From Nemertoderma westbladi (Eukaryota; Xenacoelomorpha; Nemertodermatida; Nemertodermatidae): a stretch of DNA of 23,249 bases. The notes under the pieces were generated by a model. The model was not told the DNA's origin, ran no database searches, and was given only the letters and a program-made list of their open reading frames with translations. Positions 8,581 to 17,750 of the stretch are shown here, piece by piece. The DNA lies in assembly GCA_032718475.1 (NCBI GenBank), contig JAUCBJ010001850.1:1-23249 (forward strand). The letters run 5' to 3'. The first letter of the stretch is position 1; every line of letters starts with the position of its first letter. The position numbers and the translations under genes were made by a program.

Positions 8581-9050
8581 AATAAGTGGTTTGTCCGGAA
8601 TTTGAGTCGGTTGTCCGGAATTTGCAATGTCCGGAATAGGGGTATCTTACCCTACTTAAATAAGAAACCCATGTCAAAAAGTTCTTATTTAAGGACTTTT
8701 AGTATTTATGTCTGTATGTGTACAATCTCAATGCTGCAATGTCTTAAATAAGGTAAATTTAAAAAATCCCTCTTATTTAGGAACTGGTCGTATTTTTGAT
8801 GCAATTTTAAAACGCTTGTAGAAAAAAAACCGGACAGTGAAATGTTTTCTGGTTTTTTGCATTATGTTCAAGAAAGACCCAACTTTTACATTGTGAAATA
8901 AAATTATGCGGTATTTTTTCCTGAAACAAGTTCTTGCATATTATGTCGAAAAAATATCCAAAAAATACCCAAAAACCCCTAAATAAGTGCCATTTTCCCT
9001 AAATAAGAACCCACTTTTGGAGCTTATTTAAGGGTATGTTCCCTACTGCC
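8581..9050. repeat. Short-repeat clusters (GTCCGGAAT and TAAATAAG)
   Basis: Three copies of TGTCCGGAAT lie about 20 bp apart at 8591-8640. Seven copies of TAAATAAG or its complement CTTATTTA follow at 8657, 8684, 8745, 8772, 8980, 9000 and 9023 in mixed orientation. The outer copies sit in partly complementary contexts (GGGTATCTTACCCTAC... against ...AAGGGTATGTTCCC), as in an old foldback or MITE-like element. Confidence 0.45.
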
Positions 9051-9242
9051 TAACAATGACAAGAACTAGTCCCACGATTACATTTTAAGTGGGACCGGGC
9101 GACGGCTCAAGCAGCTACTATGATGCCACGGTGGGTGTAGTTCCCGGAAACTCCAACACATTTTGAAGTTATCAAACGTGTTTTTATGCAATTTGGAACA
9201 AATTAGAACATGAACCTAGCTGAAATTCAAAATTTTTGAAAT

Positions 9243-11570
9243 ATGAACCACCCTAATGTTGTATGCAAGGCAACTGATAGCTTAACAGGGCAAACTTGTT
9301 CATCTCAGTTTTACCAATACTCCAGTCTAAGGAGTCACATGTTTAGAAATCATAAACACGTTGGAACTAAAGAGAAAGATATTGCATTACACATTGCATG
9401 TCCCATAATTTATCAAAATGAACAGTCTGGTGAAAGTTCTAGCAATTCCACTGATGCAGAAGCTCCTATGTTTGCTACCGGTACTCAGCACAGCAATGTT
9501 CCTTTACGCAGCCAATGTCTCACCTTACCATTGTTACGATATGATGGCATCTCTTTATTGGAAGAAGAAATTCAAACTAGAAATGAAGCCTTTTTTCTTC
9601 TTAAATGTAAACACGAAGACAACATTACAGAGTCAGGAATTAGCCATATAGTTCACAATTTAAAAGAGTTGCTGGAATTAAGGATTGCAAATTCTGAAAA
9701 TATTTTTGATTTTTTGACATCAACACATCTACGACACAGATACTATGTCAAAAACCTTGGCCTAGTTGATCCTGTTAGTAATGATTTGCCAAATGGTTCT
9801 AATTTTTGTTTTGTACCCATCTTAGAACAGCTTTCCGAGCTTCTGAAAAATCCCGAAATTATAAATGAAATAGTGATAGATAAAAGCAGGGGAGGAGTAC
9901 ATTACTATTCTGATATTTGCGATGGCAAAGTTTTCCGAAATCACCCTTTACTTATAACATCTCTAGAGTATAATGGAACGTTTTTGAGCTTTACCTTGTA
10001 GTATGATGATGTGGAATTTTGTAATCCTCTTGGTGCCCATGTCAAGATATACAAACTTGGTGCATTTTATTGGATTTTGAATAACATAAGGCCTCAATAT
10101 AGGTCAAAACTTCAAAATATATTTTTAGCGTCCTTATGTTATGTGACAGATGTGCGAGAATATCGTGATGTAATATTATCAAATTTTATTCATTCCATGG
10201 AACTCCTGTCAATTGGATATATCTTTAATGATAAGAAGTACTTTGGGGCACTAATACGCTTTGTTGGTGACAACCCAGCTACTGCTCTAGTGGGGGTTTT
10301 AAAGAAAGCTCTTCCGCAAATGCATTTTGTCGTAGTTGTTTGATTAGGAACTCTGAACTTTCCCTTTGCTTTAATGAGAACACTTGTATCCCGTTGAGAA
10401 CTGAGGAGCTTTACCAGGAGCACCTTACCCTAGTCACGGACTCCAACCTTACGACAATGGAAAGAAATGCAAATTCTGTTTTGACAGGAATCAATGGACA
10501 CAGCCCACTTTCGAAGGTTCCACATTTTTTAATGACTAAGTGTTTCGTTCACGATACTCATCATGACTTACTAGAAGGGGTCGTTCATGTTGAAATAAAG
10601 AGTTTACTTAAGCTCATTGTTGTAGAACGGAAAATTATTAATGTATCTGAATTAAATAGGAGAATATTGTCTCAAAATTTCACAGAGGGCATGAAAGGGG
10701 ACATTCCATCAGTAATCGAATATTCGCAGCTTCAGTCCAACGACTTATATTCGTTGAGGCAAACTGCCATTCAAATTTGGCTTTTGATTTGTCTGTTGCC
10801 TGTTGCTATAGGTGAATTATTTATCGAAACCAGTGATCATTGGCAATGCTTCTTAAAACTTTATCGAATAGTTGAAATATGCATGTCTTTTACCATCACT
10901 TCTGACGAACTCTGTCTATTGGATTGGCTTATCCATACACACGGCAATTAAACTGTATCAACGTTCTTTTCCAAAACTGCATTTCACTTCACACATTGTA
11001 GATGACATTATAAACTTTGGTCCCCCCCGATGCCGTTGGGCCATGAGATTTGAAGCCCAGCATGGTGTACTAAAACGGTGGCTGAAAAGCCAACAATCAT
11101 ATAAAAACATTCCAAAATATTTGGCAGCCAGGCATCAAGAAAATGTGTGCTATTATTTGTCTATAAACTCATCTGGTTTTTTATATGAAATTGTTCGTGG
11201 CTATAAAAAATCCACTACATGTAGCAAATTTGGACACAATACTGACTTGCAGGCCTTCGGGAAAACTAAGTACTATAACCAAAATTATGTGTCTAACAAA
11301 AGTATGATATTTCTTGGCTTGAAAGATTCCCTTCCATTTTTTGGGCTGATTACTGAACAATGCATCTACAAAGGAGGGAAAGATTTACTTATCATGGTTC
11401 AACCTTTATTAACCGAAGGCTATTGCAGCCACATTTGCTCATATATAATATCGAATGAATTCGTGCCAACATTGGGAGTTTGGTTATCTTCATTTGAAAA
11501 TCTCCCAATAGAACTGCGGCCAAAGAGTTATAAAGAATTAATTGTGGTGAACTATAAGTTAGAGTTGTAA
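9243..11570 (+). pseudogene. Decayed CACTA/Tnp2-like transposase-related gene
   Basis: One protein family runs through four open stretches. Frame 0, 9243-10001, carries an N-terminal C2H2-like finger (C8, C19, H32, H37). An in-frame TAG at 9999-10001 is followed at once by YDDVEFCNPLGAHVKIYKLG and GAFYWILNN, a block I recognise from this family. At a G5 run (10292-10296) the frame shifts; the next frame reads GGFKESSANAFCRSC, fitting loss of one G. Frame 2, to 10951, contains SPLSKVPHFL and HDTHHDLLEGV. Near 10940 the frame returns to 0, giving KLHFTSHIVDDIINFGPPR and WAMRFEAQHGVLKRW. The HxxxH...FGPP...RFExxH...K block corresponds to the C-terminal domain of Tnp2-type transposases. The family is common in cnidarians, fish and other animals, often annotated only as uncharacterised. 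One nonsense codon and two frameshifts leave no room for introns, so it is a pseudogene. The superfamily name is inferred. Confidence 0.75.
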
Positions 11571-11812
11571 AATTCTTATTGTGTTTAACTTAATCTTACA
11601 CTTTATTCATGGGGCCGTAATCTAAATTTATATAAATATAATTAAACCAAGTATTTGCCCGAGTAGCTATTTCAAGTAATATAGCCAATATAGCAAGTAT
11701 ATATTACCAAAAACTGTTGGTCCTAGGCTTGGCATAATATTTAAGTAATTATTATAGGTATATAGCCTAACTACGGTATATATTAGCGATATAAGACTAA
11801 TTATATTATATC
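11571..11812. other. AT-rich spacer upstream of the PWWP ORF
   Basis: Rich in TATA-like words (TATAAATATAATT near 11629, TATATTACC near 11699). It may hold the promoter of the 11813 ORF, but no specific element can be assigned. Confidence 0.3.
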
Positions 11813-12928
11813 ATGAGATCCTGCCAGTGCGGTAAATCCCTTCCTGATGAATTTCTCTTCTGCTCCGGATGTGGCACTCCTGCTCCACCATTAATTAAAA
11901 TGTGCTGTGAGATTGTTATTGGAGACGATTGGGTGCAGTGCCCACGATGCCGCAAAGATGTTGTTGGCGCCGTTACACAAGATGGAGACGACAATGTTGG
12001 GGTCGGTGGTGTTTCTAACACCCCGAGCACATCCGGAAAGCAGAACATTATTGGAAATAATCGTGAAAGTCTAATCAAAGTTGAGATAGGGGGCAGCGAC
12101 TATTATCGTCCAAAGGAACTTGACACAGTTAATTATTTTCCGGTGCTGGTACTTTCTATTGGCGTCGATAAAAAGGTAGTAGCTCTAGGGGGTGCCGTCT
12201 TTAATCGCTGCGTTCGGGCATTGGAGAAGGATTTTAGGGAGCGTGGAATTAACAACCTAACAATAATTGCGCAGTCCGTCTGTTCCGTGTACCCTGAATT
12301 CGAGTTTCAACATTCAAACCGAAAAAGTAAATCTCAAGTGTTTCAGATGAAATTTGCTGAGTGCCGGCAGAATTATAAGAAACGTGAGGCAAAGAAAGTA
12401 CGTGAAACGGATAATATGGAAACAAACCTTCTTGAGAAAGCGGTCAGTTTGGGCGAGGAGGGTGCCACTACTAAGAAACGAAATATAACGACAAATAGAA
12501 ACACAAATAAACGTGCCCGACACCATGCCTTTGTTATAGACGAAGCTGTCGAAGTTCTCGAAAGTGACGAAAGTGAGGAGATGTCCGGTGATGAGGGTGA
12601 ATCATCTGGAATTGATACCGGTAGTTTAATCGAAGCGAAAAAAGTAGGAGAATATGTGTGGGCCAAACTATCCAAGAAGGATATATTTTGGCCCAGCAAA
12701 GTGTGCGAACCCTATGGTAAACCGAGAAGCATTCATCATCCCCACTGGGTATATTTTTTCGGAACCCATAATTATGGTTGGGTCAGCAGTGGCCTCATAA
12801 TAGCGTATGAAGCAGACAATAACCCCGACAAGAGCGGAAGAATAAGGGGAAGAAGTTTGAGCAAGGAGTACTGTAACTGGAATTGGAGAGGGTTGGGCCA
12901 CAGGAGTCATAGGGTATCGCCTATGTAA
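11813..12928 (+). CDS. Double zinc ribbon + PWWP domain protein, 371 aa
   Basis: Intact single ORF, ATG with A at -3 (ATCATGA) to TAA. Residues 1-50 form two zinc-ribbon-like modules (C4, C6, C17, C20 and C31, C32, C43, C46). Residues 105-195 are a hydrophobic/basic block (CVRALEKDF, IIAQSVCSVYPEF, FAECRQNYKKRE) that faintly recalls the helical half of BEN domains; this is weak. A Lys/Arg-rich stretch (222-237, including NKRAR) looks like a nuclear localisation signal. Next comes VEVLESDESEE (246-256), a hydrophobic-then-acidic pattern like a SUMO-interacting motif. A PWWP domain fills about 277-335: VGEYVWAKL, FWPSKV in place of the PWWP tetrad, WVYFFGTHNYGWV and IIAYE. PWWP domains bind methylated histone and DNA, so a nuclear chromatin role is likely. 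Neighbours are TEs; it may be a host gene, a domesticated gene or a TE accessory gene. I know no described protein with this order. Confidence 0.75.
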   Translation: MRSCQCGKSLPDEFLFCSGCGTPAPPLIKMCCEIVIGDDWVQCPRCRKDVVGAVTQDGDDNVGVGGVSNTPSTSGKQNIIGNNRESLIKVEIGGSDYYRPKELDTVNYFPVLVLSIGVDKKVVALGGAVFNRCVRALEKDFRERGINNLTIIAQSVCSVYPEFEFQHSNRKSKSQVFQMKFAECRQNYKKREAKKVRETDNMETNLLEKAVSLGEEGATTKKRNITTNRNTNKRARHHAFVIDEAVEVLESDESEEMSGDEGESSGIDTGSLIEAKKVGEYVWAKLSKKDIFWPSKVCEPYGKPRSIHHPHWVYFFGTHNYGWVSSGLIIAYEADNNPDKSGRIRGRSLSKEYCNWNWRGLGHRSHRVSPM

Positions 12929-12942
12929 ATGTTTATACCTGT

Positions 12943-12953
12943 TATGTTTACCT
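12943..12953. repeat. Left target-site duplication of the plus-strand LINE
   Basis: TATGTTTACCT, repeated exactly at 16646-16656. It lies 14 bases past the stop codon of the PWWP ORF, so the LINE landed in that ORF's 3' flank. Confidence 0.75.
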
Positions 12954-13276
12954 TTTAGCTGCATAGACCCTCTTACGAGGGCAAATCTGGTCCTGTAACT
13001 AGGAACCCCTTCGTTCTGGGATAAGGACGCCCTTGGTCCTGGATTAAGGACCCATATACTTGGCTGTAGGGGTATATGGCCTGACCAGGCAGATGGTGAT
13101 CTACCAATGGCTGGTTAGGAGTAGAGTGTTCTCATGTCCACTCTGAGAGCACTTCACTGCGACCTGCACCTGGCAGCAAGGGTACAGGGCATGACCCAGC
13201 AGATGAGCGGCAACAGCCAATGGTGGGTCATGTACGCCAGAGTAGATATGGGTGATGGGCCTCATATCTGACTCCA
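12954..13276 (+). promoter_or_regulatory. LINE 5' leader
   Basis: A 323-bp region upstream of the LINE ORF, GC-richer than the flanks. It has short hairpins near its 5' end (CCCTC-TTAC-GAGGG at about 12967-12980; GGTCC...GGACC near 13034-13051) and repeated CAGATG/CCAATGG words. LINE leaders carry internal promoters and sometimes self-cleaving ribozymes; neither can be shown here. Confidence 0.4.
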
Positions 13277-16200
13277 TTGCGACACCCACCCTGTGGAATG
13301 GCAAACCAGGGTGTGGTATTTGCCCCGAGAGCTGACTCGGCAAAAAAGCACCCCCCAACCCCCACTATGGATTACATTAGCAATGTGGAGGTCCGGCCAC
13401 TAGAGGCCAGTGGAATTACCGGACACAATCGGCCTCACAGGCGTCAGTTAACTCCTGACCGGCTGCCTGTCTCACCCCCTACTGGAGAGAGAGCAGCCAA
13501 CAATTCTTTGAGTCCCTTTCCTGATGACCTTTCTGGCCCAAACCCTGGGTCACCAGGGAGGCCAGATTGTGATGGGGAGAGGTATTCTGGAGTTGGAGGC
13601 TACTCTCATGTTCCACCCCGACCAACAAAGCCATTGGTGAATCTGAGGCAAGTCACTAGACTAGCCTCAGTAAACACCCTAACACTCGGGTCCCCAATGC
13701 GACAAGGTGAGCTGACTGCCTTGGCAGATAAGCTTTCTCTTAGCGCAGTGGGTGTTCAAGAGCACCGAATGCAGACTGGACAAACTGATGAGGTTCTGAT
13801 TAAGGACATGGGGGGCGGTTGGCGACTCGCCCTCGCGTCAGCAGATGATAGTGGCCATGGTGGAATTGGTCTATTGATGAATCCAACTGCACATGCAGCA
13901 TTGGACAAAATAGACCAAATCTCTAACCGCATCATCCGTTGCCACTTCTCATGTTCTGGAAGACTGGCTAAGAAGTTTCCTAAGGTGGTTCTGATTGTGT
14001 GCTACTCTCCAACTAGTGTTGCCCCTGTAGAGGAGGTGGAAAATTTCTACCACAATCTACAAGCAGCTACTGATGGAGTGGATCAGCATGCATTCTTAAC
14101 ATTCCTGGGAGACTTTAATGCAATTCTGCATCAATCACCTACATCGCCCTGGGTCTATAGCAATAGTGTTAACCGAAATTCTGTCCATCTTCAGGATTTT
14201 ATCTCTGGAAATGGATTGTTTTCGGCTGGAACCCAGTTCAAGAAGCGAACTGGAAAGCTATGGACTCATAGTGGACCCAGTGGTCACAAGTCCCAGATAG
14301 ACCATATTCTGTTTCGTAGGAAATACAGAGGCTCTATACAAGACTGTAATGCATTTACACTTCGACCCTTCTCCAGTGATCACCGCCTTATTGTGGCCAA
14401 GGTAAGACTTAGTCTGCGTGCTAGCAGAACAACGAAATCTGCCTTGCCGCGGCATGACTGGTCCTCTCTGTTGCAACAGCCACGTGTGAGATCCAGCTTC
14501 ACACTACAGCTGAGCAACAGGTATGAGGCTCTTGCCTCTGAGGCGGCAGATCACTGTGAGGGCTATACTGCCTTTACAGAAGCAGTTAAGTTAGCAGCTG
14601 CAGAAACAGTTCCTGTATACCCTCGAAACAGGAAAAGGGCCCCCTGGACTGACAACAAAATTCAGAAGTGCCGAAATGACCTTCATAAGGCGCAGAAAGA
14701 GTCCTGACTCAAACAGACTACAGCGGCCAAGAATGCAGTTAAGGCTGCATCTAGGTCCCTGAACAGGCAGTACTCTGTTAATCTACAGGAGCTAATAAAC
14801 CAACAGGTTGATGCCATCAATGATGCTGACGACAGCAGGCAATCATCCCAGGCATGGAAATCGATCAATCTGCTTACTGGGCGGAAAAGCCAACCAACCA
14901 CCAAGGTTAAGGCTGAATCACCAGCCGATCGCCTCAACGGTTGGAAAGCCCACTTTGAAAAGCTCCTCAATAATGACAGGGTATTGCCTGATAACTTTAT
15001 AGAAGTAAAAGTGTCTGAGTCTGTACTCCCAGATATTCCCATTGGCGATATCTCCTTTGCAGAAGTGAAGGCTGCTGCAAAGAGCATTAAGACCAATCGT
15101 GCCAGTGGAGTAGATGGTGTTCTCCCTGAGGTCTTTAAAATACCTGAGTGTTTAAAGCTCATCTATCCCATCATAGTAGACATGTACCGTACAACAAGAG
15201 TCCCACAAGAAATGAAAACAAATAAGTTGGTGCCAGTTCCCAAGAAGGGCAACCTAACACTCTATGGTTCTTTTCGGGGAATCTCATTGATCTCGATTGC
15301 TGCAAAGCTATACAATAGGATTCTATTAAATCGCATCAGGGATCCCATTGAGAGACTGCTCCGTGGAAATCAGAATGGGTTCCGTAAAGGTCGTGGGACC
15401 ATGGAGCCCATTTTGGCACTTAGAAGGATAATTGAAGAATTATCAAAAAAGAAAGACAGGCATCTGGCTGTTATCTTTGTTGACTTCTTCAAGGCCTTTG
15501 ATTCAGTCTCTCGGTCACGTATGTTCAGCATACTTTCATTATATGCGATTCCTGATGAAATTATTGCAGCAATCAGATCAGTATACGATGGTTCGACAAC
15601 ATTTGTGTCTACTGTTGACGGTGACACAGAACCATTTGAAGTGTTATGGGGCGTCCTCCAAGGAGACACACTTGCACCATTCTTGTTCATTATTGTGGTT
15701 GACTATGTTCTACGCATGTCCTTAGATCATCATAATGATGATGGGGTGATGATAACTTCACCTACTGGCTCCAGAAGTCGAGGAAATCCTGCCAAGTACC
15801 TAACTGATCTAGACTTTGCTGATGACTTAGGAGTACTCTCAGAATCATTAGAGGGAGCCCAACGGCTCCTCAGCTCATTAGAACATGCTGCTTCTAGTGT
15901 TGGTCTTTTTATTAACTCCAGAAAGACCAAAATTCTGACAGTTAACTTTGAAAGTCCCCAGCAAGTCTCTGATCGGATGAGCATAAGCTCAAAGGATGGT
16001 ATGCTTGAGCATGTGGACGACTTCTGTTACCTGGGATCATGGATCCGGAAGTCAGGTGAGGACCTTCGAATACGTAAGGGAAAGGCATGGGCAGCCTTGA
16101 ATAGGCTTTCCAGGATTTGGAAGTCACCTAGAATTAATCGGAAACTTAAGGTCCGATTATTTAGAGCAGCAGTAGTTCCAGTACTCCTCTACGGGAGTCC

Positions 16201-16594
16201 ATGCTGGGCTCTAACTTCTGAGGACACCAAATCTCTGGATGGCACATTCACAAGAATGCTACGCCGGGTTCATTGTGTCAAGTACAATTCACACATCTCC
16301 AACCAGACACTATATAACATTGGAGGTGTCTCATTGGTTCCCCCAAGCTTGACACTAGAACAAAATCGCCTCCGCTTTGCAGGACATTGCTTTCGCCGTG
16401 AGGACCAGCCAGTGCATAATCTTGTACTTTGGCAGCCTCATGGAGTGAATAAGCATGGTGGACAGCCCATGACTTTCTTGAGACGAATCTTAAAGGACAC
16501 TGGCCTTAAAGATGCGGATGATCTAGCAAATGTCATAGGTGATAGGGAGTTGTGGCGGTGCAATTTTGTTGACAAGCCGGCACAGCATTCTTAA
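13277..16594 (+). pseudogene. LINE polyprotein: APE endonuclease and RT, one nonsense codon
   Basis: One continuous frame of 1,105 codons broken only by TGA at 14705-14707. Endonuclease (about residues 125-380): N133, catalytic E162 in VQEHR, Y243 in CYSPTS, LGDFNA (278-282), QIDHIL with D342, and SSDHR (366-370). The frame stays open and LINE-like from the TGA to an internal Met at 14984. Counting from that Met, RT motifs follow: NRASGVDGVLPEVF (38-51), VPKKGN and FRGISL, QNGFRKGRGT (130-139), FVDFFKAFDS with D167, GVLQGDTLAPFLF (223-235) and the FADD box (278-281), then YLGSWI and LYGSPCWALT toward the end. All catalytic residues seen are intact. TGA in place of CGA would be a simple CpG transition. 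The copy is young but cannot make the whole protein unless the stop is bypassed. Confidence 0.9.
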
Positions 16595-16645
16595 AAATGC
16601 AGCTGCAATGCAGCATGCCGATCCTAGTAGTAGTAGTCCTAGTAG

Positions 16646-16656
16646 TATGTTTACCT
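16646..16656. repeat. Right target-site duplication of the plus-strand LINE
   Basis: TATGTTTACCT, identical to 12943-12953, directly after the TAG-rich tail. Confidence 0.75.
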
Positions 16657-16782
16657 GATAATATAATTAATGATATTATTAATTAGTTGAATATTGAGAA
16701 TGGAGGCGGTTGAATAAGAATTAATAATATGCTGAATTATATAAACTTTTATTATCTGATTTGGGGGTGGGGGGGGGGGGGG

Positions 16783-17230
16783 ATTAATAAACCATGGTTA
16801 TTTTCAGAGAACCACTGGTAATATTGTGAATAAATCACGGTTATTTTTGGAAAATCGGCGTTTGTGTTTTAATAAACCACGGTTATTTTCGGAAAACCAC
16901 TGGTAAAATTGTGAATAAACCACGGTTATTTTCGGAAAACCACTGGTAATATTGTGAATAAACCACGGTAATAATTGGAGAATCGGCGTTTGTGTTTTAA
17001 TAAACCACGGTTATTTTCGGAAAACCACTGGTAATATTGTGAATAAACCACGGTTATAATTGGAGAATCGGCGTTTGTGTTTTAAGAAATCACGGTTACT
17101 TTCGGAAAACCACTGGTAATATTGTGAATAAACCACGGTTATAATTGGAGAATCGGCGTTTGTGTTTTAGGAAACCACGGTTATTTTTAGAAAACGGCCG
17201 TCGGTTACGGTGAATAAACCGCGGTTTTTT
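16783..17230. repeat. Composite 43+42-bp satellite array
   Basis: Two related units alternate. Unit A (about 43 bp) starts AATAAACCACGGTTATTTTC and continues into CCACTGGTAATATTGTG. Unit B (about 42 bp) shares the first 15 bases and then reads ATTGGAGAATCGGCGTTTGTG. AATCGGCG occurs at 16853, 16981, 17066 and 17151: spacings of 128, 85 and 85, i.e. an extra A unit in the first interval, then an A+B higher-order repeat. A G-rich run (16763-16782, one T) precedes the array. Confidence 0.85.
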
Positions 17231-17386
17231 TTTTGACAACCCTTAATTTATTACCATGGTTATTTATATGAAAAAACCGCCGGTTCCCCGAAAAAACCCC
17301 GGTTAAAATGCAACAAAACCCACCGCCGGTTTTTTCGGGAAACTGGCGGTTTTTTAAGGTAAAACGGGGGTTATGTTTTTTCAGTG
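17231..17386. mobile_element. Foldback segment ending in CAGTG (CACTA-like terminus?)
   Basis: An imperfect 28-bp inverted repeat (AAAAAACCGCCGG... at 17271-17298 against ...CTGGCGGTTTTTT at 17328-17355) is followed by GGGGGTTATGTTTTTTCAGTG (CAGTG at 17382-17386). Read backwards the end is CACTGAAAAAACATAACC, the style of animal CACTA (EnSpm) termini. The preceding satellite could be its subterminal repeats. The partner CACTG end was not found upstream; the G-rich run near 16770 may have replaced it. Confidence 0.35.
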
Positions 17387-17750
17387 TAACTAACATTTAT
17401 ATAAACAGTAAACACATTTATTGTACCACTAGCTGACTAGGGCTATTATTATATTGTTTAATACAGAAATAAATATAGGCCTAATGATTTAATATACTGG
17501 TAATTTATATTCATTTATAATTGATAATATAATCATAGGCAGTTAATATTGATATTTTAGTTCAGTCAATATAATATATGAGTATGGATGGTACTCATGA
17601 GTTGAGTATCCGTATTTACAATAACAAATAACTAATAATAAAGAGGCTGCTAGGACTAATTATTGCAAAATTTCAGTAGCCTAGCCCAGTGAGTGAGTGC
17701 AGGAGTGTCTAAGACTACAATTATTATGTAGGTTATTAATTACAACCAAC
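17387..17750. other. AT-rich interval, start of ABHD17 intron 1 (minus)
   Basis: No gene. On the minus strand this follows the ABHD17 splice donor, so it is intronic for that gene. The conserved ABHD17 block that should follow in exon 2 (SHGNAVD) was not found here. Confidence 0.5.
17749..17750 (-). other. 5' splice donor (GT) of ABHD17 exon 1
   Basis: The GT of CAG|GTTGGT on the minus strand. Protein similarity to ABHD17 stops exactly at this point and the frame then reads unrelated residues. Confidence 0.7.

Larger units (their letters stand above)
12954..16645 (+). mobile_element. Full-length APE-type LINE (about 3.7 kb)
   Basis: A non-LTR retrotransposon delimited by an 11-bp duplication. 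It has a 323-bp leader, one ORF for endonuclease plus reverse transcriptase, and a short 3' region ending in TAG-type repeats (about 16625-16645). One ORF, APE endonuclease and a microsatellite 3' tail resemble RTE or CR1-like clades; I cannot fix the clade by eye. The 5' boundary is set by the duplication, so the copy appears complete. Confidence 0.85.

Noticed and set aside
16783-17230. CRISPR-like array
   Set aside because: The units are contiguous and related throughout, with no unique spacers; the window is an animal genome.
17205-17396. 63-codon minus ORF over the foldback
   Set aside because: Lies wholly in repeat and inverted-repeat sequence; its residues only mirror the repeated GGTTTT words.
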